Of a stretch of 47,529 bases of DNA, positions 1 through 7,940 are shown piece after piece (within the stretch, counting starts at the first letter, position 1; every line of letters begins with the position of its first letter). The notes beneath the pieces were generated by a model. It saw nothing but the letters and a program-made list of their open reading frames with translations. It did no database searches and was not told the origin of the DNA. The translations under genes were made by a program, and so were the position numbers. Source of the stretch: Methylotenera sp. (GTDB lineage Bacteria > Pseudomonadota > Gammaproteobacteria > Burkholderiales > Methylophilaceae); the NCBI GenBank assembly GCA_021732405.1, contig JAKFVB010000037.1, forward strand, positions 1 through 47,529, written 5' to 3'.

Positions 1-48
1 GTACAAATAGCGTTTACACAAACTTATTTACACCCTTTATCTACAAGC

Positions 49-1425
49 TCAAATTTTCAGTTTTGAATTCGTTTGTTGATTTCCAACAGCTACTTTAGCT
101 TCATGTAATTGAATATTTAAAGTCCTCTCTAGTTCAAGCAACTCCCTCAATCTCTGCTCTGCGATTATTATATCTTTCGGCTCTCTAGCATTTGCTAGGT
201 CTGCAATTGCGTCTTGAATACTCATTTTTACTTGGCCGATAGTGTCTATTAAGCTAACAATTGCGCCGTTTGAAACTGGTGGATTCTTTCTGACACTTGG
301 ATAGGCTTTCTCTCTAATTTCATTTTTTCGTTCTTGTAATTGCTTAATATTAGGTAATTTCGGAGCAAGCTTCTTATCAGGTTTGCCAGTTTGCATAGTT
401 ATTAACGCTTGTTCTATTATTTTTTTGATATCTGTATTGTTTGCCATGGATGGAATCTCCTTCATTATTGTTGTAATTGGCGTTGGTTTTGAACTTGATT
501 TATAGCTTGGTGCTGGCCCGCCAAGTCTGACAGGGCGAGCATTTGAATAAACAGAACTATTGAATGCGGCTCTTTCATTCGTGAGTTCTGTGAGTATCTT
601 CTTTTGATGTTGATATTCTGTATCTGTCAATTTGACGGATACTTTTGCTTTGCGAGAAGCTGCAAGCATGTCGCGGTAGTTTGCATTTTCTTCAAACATT
701 GGTCCTCTTAAGCGTCTGCTTTTTTGATCCCCAGGCAATCTGATTGATATGTAATCTTTACCCTGTCTGTGAATTGAAACGCCAAGCTCTTCATCTAAAA
801 ATTTGCAGAGTTGGGTTCTGTTCTCAATTTTTCCTGAAACGATTGCTTTTTTAACTTCCTTTTCTAACAGTATATTTTTGCGCTGGTCATCCTTGAATTC
901 TGGTGATTTAAGTTTATGGCTAGGTAAAGCAATTTTTAAATTATCTTGCAATACGTGTGCATAGCCCATTTCGTAATTAATCACGCTTGTGAAGCTTTTG
1001 TAAAAATTAATGTTTTTAGTGCCTGGCGGATGAATATTTAGCTGTTTACCCGTGGTTAATTCAACCATTGGGACCACAAAGTGAATCTCTAGATTATCTT
1101 TATCTCTGTGCAAAACAAAAAGAATATTGTATTGATTAATATTCAAGCCTGCAAAAAATGTCTGTTTGAATCTATCAATCAACTTCAGTATTTGCTCTTG
1201 AGTTGGCTGCTCTTCATTCCTGAATGCAATTGCACCTGATACATATTTCCAATCTCTATCAATTGAGTTGATAATATCAATCGTGGTTTTTGGATTGCCT
1301 AAAGCTTCAGGTTTAACAGAACGTAACGCGCCTGTGTGGTCGTAATCATTTAGCAGATAGTTGACTGGGCCTTCGCCACTTGATTTCCCACTTGACTTCC
1401 CAGTTGAAAAGATACGGACTATCAT
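49..1425 (-). CDS. Relaxase / mobilization nuclease (MobA/VirD2-type)
   Basis: Predicted DNA-nicking relaxase that would cut the element's transfer origin and lead the strand into a recipient. The N-terminus has a glycine/serine-rich start followed by PVNYLL, and Tyr23 there is the likely nucleophile. The metal-binding histidine motif is visible as H106-R-D108 with H115 in an IHFVV strand. The C-terminal half (about residues 260-458) is charged and helical, without a recognisable domain. The start overlaps the stop of the mobC-like gene by 4 bases (ATGA), so the two are probably translationally coupled. The serine/glycine/lysine stretch at residues 9-18 is a short tandem repeat (TGKSSGKSSG). 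The family call is firm and the exact MOB class is not. Confidence 0.85.
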   Translation of the reverse strand: MIVRIFSTGKSSGKSSGEGPVNYLLNDYDHTGALRSVKPEALGNPKTTIDIINSIDRDWKYVSGAIAFRNEEQPTQEQILKLIDRFKQTFFAGLNINQYNILFVLHRDKDNLEIHFVVPMVELTTGKQLNIHPPGTKNINFYKSFTSVINYEMGYAHVLQDNLKIALPSHKLKSPEFKDDQRKNILLEKEVKKAIVSGKIENRTQLCKFLDEELGVSIHRQGKDYISIRLPGDQKSRRLRGPMFEENANYRDMLAASRKAKVSVKLTDTEYQHQKKILTELTNERAAFNSSVYSNARPVRLGGPAPSYKSSSKPTPITTIMKEIPSMANNTDIKKIIEQALITMQTGKPDKKLAPKLPNIKQLQERKNEIREKAYPSVRKNPPVSNGAIVSLIDTIGQVKMSIQDAIADLANAREPKDIIIAEQRLRELLELERTLNIQLHEAKVAVGNQQTNSKLKI

Positions 1426-1808
1426 TTAGCCCCCTTTGCAGATTGATATGTATTTTCTGCAAGCTCTTTAATTTGCATAAGCACGAGCAAAGCTTCTTCA
1501 GTAAATGGCTCATTTGTTTTTGAATTAAGGTGACGACTAAATTCATTAAGATTGTTGTCAATTTTATTAAGCTCAAACTGACAAAGCCTGATTGCTTCCA
1601 TGCGCTTGGTCTTTGAATGAATTTCTTTACCACTCAAACCAATTTCACGCATATATTGAGCTAAGTTTGTATAACCAGATCTGTGAGCCAACTCTCTCAA
1701 CTCAACATATTCTTGGTTGCTGGCTTTGATTTCAATCCTTTTTAAACGTCTGAACTCATTACCGTCTGAACCGCATTGACCGTGAGCTAATTTCTTTATG
1801 TCTTCCAT
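1422..1808 (-). CDS. MobC-like relaxosome accessory protein
   Basis: A 128-residue protein with an RLKRIEIKASNQEYVELRE segment typical of ribbon-helix-helix type MobC/MbeC accessory proteins. Such proteins bind near oriT and help the relaxase melt the nic region. The reading frame is open further upstream to 1964. The ATG at 1808 is preferred because it follows a strong AGGAGTG ribosome site at a normal distance, and the upstream residues do not look like protein. It lies directly upstream of the relaxase with a 4-base ATGA overlap. The function rests on position plus general family resemblance. Confidence 0.7.
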   Translation of the reverse strand: MEDIKKLAHGQCGSDGNEFRRLKRIEIKASNQEYVELRELAHRSGYTNLAQYMREIGLSGKEIHSKTKRMEAIRLCQFELNKIDNNLNEFSRHLNSKTNEPFTEEALLVLMQIKELAENTYQSAKGAK

Positions 1809-1849
1809 AACCACTCCTTTATTTTTGCTTTTATAGAGTTGGCATGTAT

Positions 1850-1920
1850 TCCAGGGGCATGGGGAAACCCCCATAATATTATTTACCAAGTTTAGGGATA
1901 AAAATGCGCTTTCCCATTTT
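1850..1920. other. Candidate oriT region upstream of mobC
   Basis: This non-coding stretch just upstream of the mob genes has a tight hairpin, ATGGGG-AAAC-CCCCAT at 1859-1874. About 27 bases further on is the segment AAAATGCGCTTTCCC (1901-1915). That segment resembles the nic core of RSF1010/pSC101-type origins (TAAATGCGCCCTCC) as I remember it. Position next to mobC and the hairpin-plus-core layout are what is expected of an oriT. The nick site itself is inference. Confidence 0.3.
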
Positions 1921-2137
1921 TGAACCCGTATAAAACTTGTTAAATATTGACCTTGCTTTACCAATTCTTATCTTTTAATAAAGCAGAAAATTTCAGCATG
2001 TCAACGCTGTTGTGAATATTATTTTGTTGAGACGTGCCAACTTATTTCTGTTGATTGGATTTAATTCTTTTGAGTGTTACTGATTGAGTGATGTGTTTAC
2101 CTATTGTATTTATTAGATGTATTTATCTATAAACTCA

Positions 2138-2583
2138 CTGAAGGACTTGTTTCACTGCCTTTGCCTTTCCGTGCTTCACACGGTTTCGGCAAAGTCTTAC
2201 CCTAAGGAAATCAATATAAAAAAATTGATTTCACCCGGACTTTACCAAAATGCTAATCACATAGCATCGGACAGAAATAATATTAGTTTTTCTGTTTCGC
2301 AGTTCGTGCGCTAATACGCACAGTTGGAACGGTCTGCTGATTGTCTTCGTTGTGGTTTTCCAACTTAACCCTCCATATATGCTCCGCATATATGGGCATT
2401 CATAGCCACTTTCACCTATCGTCATACCTGTCATCAGGTTTCACTATTTCAGTCGGTGTGCAAACTTTCCTATTGAGCATATCTTCGGCAATTAAATCCT
2501 CAGAGTTTTTGCTACTTATATAAGCTACTGCTGTAACAGCCGAATCGGGAAGATATGGTGATTTACTGAAACAAGTCCTCAGA
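2138..2583. ncRNA. Large structured RNA candidate closed by a long-range helix
   Basis: No convincing protein is encoded here. CTGA-A-GGACTTGTTTCA at 2138-2154 pairs with TGAAACAAGTCCTCAG at 2567-2582: 16 base pairs with one bulged A, enclosing about 412 bases. Inside, many local hairpins are intact. They include CTTTGCC/GGCAAAG with an inner CCGTG/CACGG (about 2158-2195), ATTGATTT-type arms near 2209-2235, ATGCTA/TAGCAT, ACAGAAA/TTTCTGT, GTGCG/CGCAC, CCATATATG/CATATATGG and ACCTG/CAGGT. On the minus strand the loops are A-rich (GTGAAA, GGAAAACC, GGAGGGTTAA), which suggests that strand is the RNA and recalls group II intron domain I. A strong plus-strand terminator at 2669-2696 argues for the opposite strand. 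No domain V, reverse transcriptase or maturase is visible. Confidence 0.55.
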
Positions 2584-2668
2584 AGAAAGGTAAATCAATC
2601 TTGACGCATAAGCCATTCAAGTAAGAGTTAATAAATAAAAATTGAAACGTCAACCCCTAAAAATGCAG

Positions 2669-2696
2669 AAGGGGCAAATTTGCCCCTTTTTCTTTT
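2669..2696 (+). terminator. Intrinsic terminator
   Basis: A perfect 20-base palindrome of AAGGGGCAAA and its complement is followed on the plus strand by TTTTTCTTTT. On the minus strand the T-run is interrupted, so it would work less well there. It lies between the structured stretch and the convergent end of the DUF4116 gene. Confidence 0.75.
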
Positions 2697-2744
2697 ACAC
2701 ACCTTATCGCTCCTATTGGTAAACAGATTGGCGTTATAGCGAAA

Positions 2745-3479
2745 CTATAATTTTATTCTATTGCTCAATGGAGGGTTAAGATTTTTTGATATTCCATACG
2801 CTAATAGTCTGCCTAGCGAGGCTTGCGAAGTATATGCTGTACCAATTTTTTTGATAAGATCTGCTGAGTATCCATTCACATTCAACTCCTCAAGTGTCTT
2901 TTTTTCCTCCCCAAGATATTTAAGTACTATCTCCCAGTCGTTTTGAAGCTTTTCACTTAAATGGGAAAATAACTTAGTTGAATGCGCGAATGCCTTTCTC
3001 CCAATAGAGTCATCATTCTTCTGAGTAGGAGTGAAATGTTCAAATACATAAGGACTCCAGGCGAATGCTAAATCTCTAATCCATTTTCTTTGACGAAGGC
3101 GACCAGAAACGGCTGACCAAAATAATGCATTTAATTTGCTAGGCTCTGTGGTCAAACAAGCACGAACAATTTTATCGTCATCGCGATGTTTATAATTAAA
3201 ATGTCTAAATGCTAGTGGATTTTTTCTAGCAATATCAAGACAAATTGCAGAGTCGTCTTGAACGTGCTGCGGTAAAGATTCGTAGGTGCGAGGATTGTAT
3301 GCCACGCTATCTACAATAAATTTACGTGCGGTGATGTTGTCATATAACGATGGGCGAATTAAATCAGAGTTTATTTCTTTAATTCTATTTTCATGGTTAT
3401 ATGGTTGAGCCGTAAAGTAAGTTGAATTAGATAGTATTTGGTTGTAATTCTTTGTTACGTATTGGTGTTTAAACTGCAT
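2745..3479 (-). CDS. DUF4116-like protein
   Basis: A 244-residue protein whose middle (about residues 45-150) has the repeated pattern of DUF4116 modules: short helical units such as FIVDSVAYNPRTYESLPQH and ICLDIARKNPLAFRHF, each pairing one day's-length helix with a conserved aromatic. No catalytic motif is visible and the function is unknown. AGGAGAATAAAA precedes the ATG, so the start is well supported. It is transcribed in the same direction as the mob genes but lies beyond the structured stretch. Its upstream region carries the first copy of a motif that also precedes the genes at 4171 and 4315. Confidence 0.6.
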   Translation of the reverse strand: MQFKHQYVTKNYNQILSNSTYFTAQPYNHENRIKEINSDLIRPSLYDNITARKFIVDSVAYNPRTYESLPQHVQDDSAICLDIARKNPLAFRHFNYKHRDDDKIVRACLTTEPSKLNALFWSAVSGRLRQRKWIRDLAFAWSPYVFEHFTPTQKNDDSIGRKAFAHSTKLFSHLSEKLQNDWEIVLKYLGEEKKTLEELNVNGYSADLIKKIGTAYTSQASLGRLLAYGISKNLNPPLSNRIKL

Positions 3480-3546
3480 TTTTATTCTCCTATTTATTTA
3501 TTTTTTATCAATTGCTTGATTCTGTTATTAAACCATTTCGCAATTA

Positions 3547-3581
3547 GTGTTTCATGGATGGAAACACCGAAGTTTATGGCG
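3547..3581 (+). promoter_or_regulatory. Repeated regulatory-type motif, copy 1
   Basis: GTGTTTC-ATGGATG-GAAACAC is an inverted repeat with 7-base arms, followed by CGAAGTTTATGGCG. A sequence matching it at about four of five positions recurs at 4248-4281. This copy lies about 70 bases upstream of the DUF4116 gene. A binding site for an element-encoded regulator is the simplest reading. Confidence 0.45.
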
Positions 3582-3655
3582 CTCGGGACTTAATTTAAAA
3601 ATATCCCAAAACCATGCATGCAACGATGTTTGAACCATTCAAATGTCAGTTTGAT

Positions 3656-4171
3656 TTAATCAAAATCGGGACTTTCCCATCCGATTAACAGGAACTCATT
3701 TTTGCAAGCCTGTGGATCCGTTAATAATCTATCAATCTCTTTTTTTGCTTTTTTGGATATGCCCTTATTTTTGCGGGCTATCTTCAATTCCTGAATAAGC
3801 CAAGCAAGCTTGTTTGTACTATCGGGATTAAGAAGACTGCGACTAAAGCAAATTATGTGCTCGTCAAAAATTAGCTTAATAGTTAGCACGTTTTCATCTA
3901 GCTCTTTCCCAAGAGGTATAAAACCGATCTCTAAAAATGCTAATAAAATTTTTTGTAAAGATGGTCCATCTATGTAAGAAATTGAAATAAATTTCTCACT
4001 TAATTTTAGATCCAAGGGAATTTCTTCAAACAACTCCTCAATGCAGACAAGTGAATCTACAAGTACTTCAATTTTGTATGGATTTTCCTCATCCCCAAAC
4101 CAAGTTTTTTCAAGTACATTCTCAACCTCAATCATTTGATTAAGCATTTCATGCGTGTTTTTTTCTGTCAT
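3656..4171 (-). CDS. Hypothetical acidic protein
   Basis: A 171-residue acidic, mostly helical protein that I do not recognise. No signal peptide, membrane segment, metal motif or nuclease motif is visible. A basic patch (ARKNKGISKKAKKE, about residues 131-145) stands out near the C-terminus. AAAGGATTATAT before the ATG supports the start. It is divergent from the gene at 4315, and their shared intergenic region carries an inverted repeat and the second copy of the TTTCATGGAT motif, so the two are probably co-regulated. Confidence 0.55.
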   Translation of the reverse strand: MTEKNTHEMLNQMIEVENVLEKTWFGDEENPYKIEVLVDSLVCIEELFEEIPLDLKLSEKFISISYIDGPSLQKILLAFLEIGFIPLGKELDENVLTIKLIFDEHIICFSRSLLNPDSTNKLAWLIQELKIARKNKGISKKAKKEIDRLLTDPQACKNEFLLIGWESPDFD

Positions 4172-4196
4172 ATATAATCCTTTATAAAGTTAGTAA

Positions 4197-4223
4197 AACA
4201 ACAATCAGTAATTAATTGTTGTT
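4197..4223. promoter_or_regulatory. Inverted repeat between divergent genes
   Basis: AACAACAAT and ATTGTTGTT form 9-base arms around a 9-base spacer, directly upstream of the minus-strand gene at 4171. The layout fits an operator for a dimeric regulator. No regulator has been assigned. Confidence 0.4.
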
Positions 4224-4247
4224 TTGATTTTCCTTTAATGAGGTATT

Positions 4248-4281
4248 TTTTTCATGGATTGAAACCTAACGGTTAATGGCG
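4248..4281 (+). promoter_or_regulatory. Repeated regulatory-type motif, copy 2
   Basis: TTTCATGGATTGAAAC followed by GGTTAATGGCG matches the copy at 3547-3581. It lies about 34 bases upstream of the plus-strand gene at 4315 and about 77 bases upstream of the minus-strand gene at 4171. That is close to the 70-base distance seen for copy 1. Confidence 0.45.
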
Positions 4282-4314
4282 GGAAAATTTTAGTGTTTGG
4301 AAGGCGGGATTGTT

Positions 4315-5139
4315 TTGGAAGAAGTTAAGAAAAATAAAGGTGGACGACCACCAAATACGCTTTTAGATTTTATGCGTATAAAAGCTTGGTTAGCTTTTAT
4401 TATGATTAAGTTAAACGTAGAAAAGTATGAAGAAATCAAAGAAAATATATTGGGACCAATTCCCGCAGGAATGCCTTTATCCAAATATGTAGTTTTTGAC
4501 GATTATGTTCAAAATGTGAGATGGGATCGCCATATAGACCTTAAATCGGGTCCAAATGATACTTATTTGAAATTAATAGAACAGCTACCTAAGGCTGTTG
4601 GGTCATTATCTGTGTACAAAGTCGGGCCTTATGACAATCAGGAAAAAATTCCGCTATGGACAGTATTTGAACAGGATTTTGAGGTAATGCGAGAGTTTTT
4701 AGAATCTCAAATTCCTCAGATGAAAGGTTTGAGAAAAAGCGGTGCTCCACTTACAGTAAAAATGGACTTGGTCATCAATTTATTTGTACCGCTAGAGCAA
4801 TGGAAAAAGTTGAGTTTTAAAGATCCTGATAAGCATCCCGAAAAGCACATTATTATAGAGTCATATAGAAGTGGATACTTTCAGCCCTCTTTCAAATTAC
4901 TCACTGTTGCAATGGCTATGTATAGAATTGTTTTAAATGCTGGTGAAAGTATGGCTCAAATGGAGTATTTGATGCGCGGTTTGTTAGCTGAACCGATGTC
5001 AGAGCTACTTTCAAAATACAATATTTATGAAGAGTTTACTGCTGCATTTAACCAGCTGGAAATAAACGATTTAATGCAGCGTGGAGAGATTGAATTGGCA
5101 AAAAAATTATTTTCTAAAATGTCAGGAATTAAATTTTAG
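4315..5139 (+). CDS. Hypothetical protein with N-terminal AT-hook-like motif
   Basis: About 274 residues, not recognised. The N-terminus has KKNKGGRPPN, an AT-hook-like GRP core that could touch the DNA minor groove. The rest is mixed alpha/beta and helical. There is no ATG near the start. TTG at 4315 follows AAGGCGGG at a good distance and is preferred, while an in-frame TTG at 4297 gives six more residues. The gene is convergent with the excisionase-like gene and overlaps its 3' end by 4 bases. It sits between the mobilization genes and the integrase, so a role in element maintenance is possible but is only inference. Confidence 0.5.
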   Translation: MEEVKKNKGGRPPNTLLDFMRIKAWLAFIMIKLNVEKYEEIKENILGPIPAGMPLSKYVVFDDYVQNVRWDRHIDLKSGPNDTYLKLIEQLPKAVGSLSVYKVGPYDNQEKIPLWTVFEQDFEVMREFLESQIPQMKGLRKSGAPLTVKMDLVINLFVPLEQWKKLSFKDPDKHPEKHIIIESYRSGYFQPSFKLLTVAMAMYRIVLNAGESMAQMEYLMRGLLAEPMSELLSKYNIYEEFTAAFNQLEINDLMQRGEIELAKKLFSKMSGIKF

Positions 5140-6320
5140 TTTTTCGGGATTGATTGAGACAGCTTTTCAAAAAGCTCTCGTTTGTTCAGTACTGATATAA
5201 ATATGCTTGCGTCTGCTCCGTCAGCTTCAACGACTAATTTCCCCATTTCCCTAGCAGTTAATCCTTTTACCTCATGATTGAGTAAGTCAACATCAAGTCC
5301 TAGTGTAATGAGTTCATTTACTAGGCTTCCCATTGCTTGGTAGTCATTTGTTAGTTCTGCGATAGCAAAAAACTTATGATTCGCGTTCGCTAATAAGTGC
5401 GCCAATGTTCCACTGAATATAATCTGATTAGATTTATCTAATAGTTCAAAATCTAAATTGATATTTATACCAATAGAAACTAGATACTTAAAAGCCCATT
5501 GGAGGTCTAACTCTTCAAGCGTCTCTGATTTATGCTTAGTAAGAGTGTCCAGTAGCCAAGAAGCAGGGTTGAATTCCCGGGTCAAAAAATGATTAGGAAA
5601 TTCAAGGCTAATTTCTTTAGCTAGGTCTAAATCAAATGCTAATGCAGTATCAAAGTATCCTAATCGTTGATTTTCAGTCACACGACTTTTCCAGTCACCA
5701 TAAATTTCACGTGCTAACTTTGGATTTTTTACGATTGTCCTATTGAATTCATCCAGTGCGTCCAATAGTTTTTCTGCTTCATCTCTAATTTCATCTGAAA
5801 GTACTGGGCGTCTCAATGGGGAATTAGATTTTATGCATAAGATGGTATGGCCATTAATATCCAATTCATCATCAAAGCTATTAAAGAAGCTCACTAACTT
5901 GTTTTCCACAATCATCATTGGGAAATTGATTGTCTCAGAATTTGTATTGTTTAAATTATTAAGCGTTTCAAGCTTGCTTAATCCTTTTGAGTAAGATTCA
6001 TTTGTTGATTTGACGGTTCTTGAGTCAATCCAATCTCTAACTGCACCTACTGAGTATCTAACTGATTTTGGGCCTCTAACGTAGTTTGGACCACCGCCCT
6101 TGACTCTCCATTTTTGTAATGTTGAGTTTGACTCATCAAGCCAATCCGCCAGCATGTCTTCATTAATTAGCTTGGAGTTTGGCAATGAATCAAAATCAAT
6201 ACCTGAGGCTTTATCAATTAGCGATGCAACAGTGTCCAGAATTGCAACTATGTGATTTGCAGTTATTGGAGTATCAGCAGGTAGCTGTTTTAGTTTATAA
6301 AGAAATTCAGGTTGAATCAT
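5136..6320 (-). CDS. Excisionase-type HTH protein with ankyrin-like C-terminus
   Basis: Residues about 51-104 form a helix-turn-helix of the excisionase/AlpA type: INEDMLADWLDES, then TLQKWRVKGGGPNYVR, then the wing VRYSVGAVRDWIDSR. Free-standing excisionases are usually 60-100 residues, so 394 residues is unusual. The remaining 290 residues are helical and end in units resembling ankyrin repeats (GTLAHLLANANHKFFAIAEL and the following segment). The start overlaps the integrase stop by 4 bases (ATGA), so it is co-expressed with int. It is probably the directionality or control factor for excision. The ankyrin call is weak. Confidence 0.6.
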   Translation of the reverse strand: MIQPEFLYKLKQLPADTPITANHIVAILDTVASLIDKASGIDFDSLPNSKLINEDMLADWLDESNSTLQKWRVKGGGPNYVRGPKSVRYSVGAVRDWIDSRTVKSTNESYSKGLSKLETLNNLNNTNSETINFPMMIVENKLVSFFNSFDDELDINGHTILCIKSNSPLRRPVLSDEIRDEAEKLLDALDEFNRTIVKNPKLAREIYGDWKSRVTENQRLGYFDTALAFDLDLAKEISLEFPNHFLTREFNPASWLLDTLTKHKSETLEELDLQWAFKYLVSIGININLDFELLDKSNQIIFSGTLAHLLANANHKFFAIAELTNDYQAMGSLVNELITLGLDVDLLNHEVKGLTAREMGKLVVEADGADASIFISVLNKRELFEKLSQSIPKN

Positions 6321-7672
6321 TGATTAGTCTCAAAAGTTGCAACTTGTGCCAAAAGGAAATCTTCTACATCCTGCAATGCCTTGTGGATTTTAGGAGCATT
6401 TCGCATAAAGTAATGCGCATTTACATCTTGAATAGTATGCTTAAGGCAATAATTTATTATACGTTCGTTAATGTCTAAATGTAGTGCAGCAGTTCCCCAA
6501 GTTCGTCTTAAATCGTGATGTGAAATAAGTTTACCAGACATTTCATACAGGTTTTGGAAGTGAGCTTTTGCATCAGTAGGGATATGACCTGTCTTGCTGT
6601 CTTTATAGTGAAACACAAAGTCGCTTTCTTGTTGATCAAGTTTTCGCCTTTCAAGAATCTCCAAAGCCATTTTAGAAATGGGGAAAGTGTAATCCTCTCC
6701 GTTTTTAGTGTATGTGTAATAAATTTGATTTAATTTAAAATCAACCTGACTCCACTTAAGAGTTGAAATTTCGCTTGACCTTCCAATTTGCAATAAGCTA
6801 AATAAGATGTAATCAGAGGCTACTGGATTAACTTTTTGGTATTCAATTAAAGATTTCCACCAGTGATTAATTTCTGGTTTTTGGAAATCAACCATTCTGG
6901 TCTTAATGTTGGACTTTTTCCAGCGAGCGTATGATGTCAAAACGTCTAAGGGGTTGCGAAAGTCTTCTTCTTTATCTAACTCATCGCGACTAATAATAAA
7001 GTTGTAAGCAGAATTGAGAAATTTAAAAGCAATTTGATGAGTGCGTGCCATTGGTTTTAACTTATCTAAATCAATCCTGGTTGGTTTGGTAATACTGAAT
7101 AAATCAAATCTGCTAAGTACCTCTTGACGAGTAATGCTTCTGAATGGACGTGCAAGCCAATCTTCAAGCAATACTTCTTCTTGAATTGCCCATTTCCCTT
7201 CAACTTTTTTCAGGGGGGTGATTGCTCTAGAATTAAAAAACTTAAAAGCATCGTTAACAGACCGTATAGTGCCGGGCCTACCACCTTTTTGCTTTATAAT
7301 TTTTTCGCTAAGGTACTCTTTCAATAGCCAATCTATAGTTTCAGTATCTGCCTGAATTACTTTTTCTTTGAGAGCTTTTGCTTTCTTGTGTTCTGCATTT
7401 TGATCAATGCCATGAGTTAAATTGCTTAACTCCTTCAATGCTAATTTTCTAGCCTCGTCCAAAGTAAGTGCATTAACTTTCCCAAGCGTTATTCTCTTTG
7501 GTGCTCCGCGATTGATTCGTTTGTAGACTATAAAAGTCTTGGATGTTGCACCGACTCTTAATGCAAACCCTTTTAACTCTGTGTCATAGAAAGTTATCTG
7601 CTTTCCTACATCTGCGTAAGGTAGGTTTTTAATTGAGCTTACAGAGAACTTGAATTGTGTTGTAGTAGCCAT
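6317..7672 (-). CDS. P4-type tyrosine recombinase (integrase)
   Basis: A site-specific recombinase of 451 residues. An N-terminal arm-binding domain of the DUF4102 type spans about residues 10-90 (ITFYDTELKGFALRV, then IVYKRINRGAPKRITLG). The catalytic domain has Arg298 in GRSSEISTLKW, His386 and Arg389 in HHDLR, His412 in CLKH and the nucleophile Tyr421 in AHYF. All core residues appear intact. Its start lies about 155 bases from a tRNA 3' fragment, the usual layout of an island integrase beside its attachment site. The downstream gene is translationally coupled to it. Confidence 0.92.
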   Translation of the reverse strand: MATTTQFKFSVSSIKNLPYADVGKQITFYDTELKGFALRVGATSKTFIVYKRINRGAPKRITLGKVNALTLDEARKLALKELSNLTHGIDQNAEHKKAKALKEKVIQADTETIDWLLKEYLSEKIIKQKGGRPGTIRSVNDAFKFFNSRAITPLKKVEGKWAIQEEVLLEDWLARPFRSITRQEVLSRFDLFSITKPTRIDLDKLKPMARTHQIAFKFLNSAYNFIISRDELDKEEDFRNPLDVLTSYARWKKSNIKTRMVDFQKPEINHWWKSLIEYQKVNPVASDYILFSLLQIGRSSEISTLKWSQVDFKLNQIYYTYTKNGEDYTFPISKMALEILERRKLDQQESDFVFHYKDSKTGHIPTDAKAHFQNLYEMSGKLISHHDLRRTWGTAALHLDINERIINYCLKHTIQDVNAHYFMRNAPKIHKALQDVEDFLLAQVATFETNQ

Positions 7673-7691
7673 AAGGTCTACAATATCACAA

Positions 7692-7748
7692 AGGCTACAT
7701 ATAGGCTACATTATAGTGGCAAACAACGGCAATTAGCGGCAAGCAACG
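7692..7748. repeat. Short direct repeats between int and the attachment site
   Basis: AGGCTACAT occurs twice 11 bases apart (7692-7700 and 7703-7711). GGCAAACAACG (about 7718) and GGCAAGCAACG (about 7738) are 20 bases apart. Phased repeats next to att are typical binding sites for the integrase arm domain or an excisionase. Confidence 0.45.
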
Positions 7749-7826
7749 AACTTTATAAATATATTAAAAACAGTAAGTTATGTAAATTAACGCCATTTAT
7801 AGCCAGTTAAAAACAATATAACAGAA

Positions 7827-7873
7827 GACTCATAATCCGTTGGTGCTGTGTTCGACTCACAGGGGGGCCACCA
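7827..7873 (+). other. Attachment site: 3' half of a CAU-anticodon tRNA
   Basis: The segment has an anticodon loop CTCATAA (anticodon CAT at 7831-7833), the 3' anticodon stem TCCGT, and a perfect T-arm CTGTG-TTCGACT-CACAG. It ends with the acceptor strand GGGGGCC, discriminator A and an encoded CCA. The 5' half is absent: upstream bases pair with the anticodon stem for only two positions and there is no D-arm. It is therefore a tRNA remnant generated by integration. The GGGGGCC acceptor favours tRNA-Ile2 (CAU) over tRNA-Met. The intact tRNA should lie at the other end of the element, to the left of the window. Confidence 0.85.
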
Positions 7874-7906
7874 ACACACAACATCACAAAGCATCGTGAT
7901 GCCTCT

Positions 7907-7940
7907 AAAGCCTAATTTCCACGTGGTATTAGGCTTTTTT
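7907..7940 (+). terminator. Terminator of the tRNA transcript
   Basis: AAGCCTAAT and ATTAGGCTT form a 9-base stem with an 11-base loop, followed by a T-run. It is the original terminator of the tRNA now split by the element, and so marks resumption of host sequence. Confidence 0.85.

Noticed and set aside
2117-2523. Short open frames on both strands (65, 67 and 60 residues) within the structured stretch
   Set aside because: They overlap each other and the paired stems, have no ribosome sites and no protein-like composition. The base pairing explains the sequence better.
2138-2583. Retron-type RNA, tmRNA or RNase P RNA
   Set aside because: No reverse transcriptase is nearby, no tag-peptide frame or tRNA-like end is seen, and the conserved RNase P core (GAGGAAAGTCC...ACAGAA) is not present as a set.
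7824-7873. Complete tRNA gene
   Set aside because: There is no D-arm or 5' acceptor strand, and the 5' side of the anticodon stem pairs at only two positions. It is a 3' fragment.
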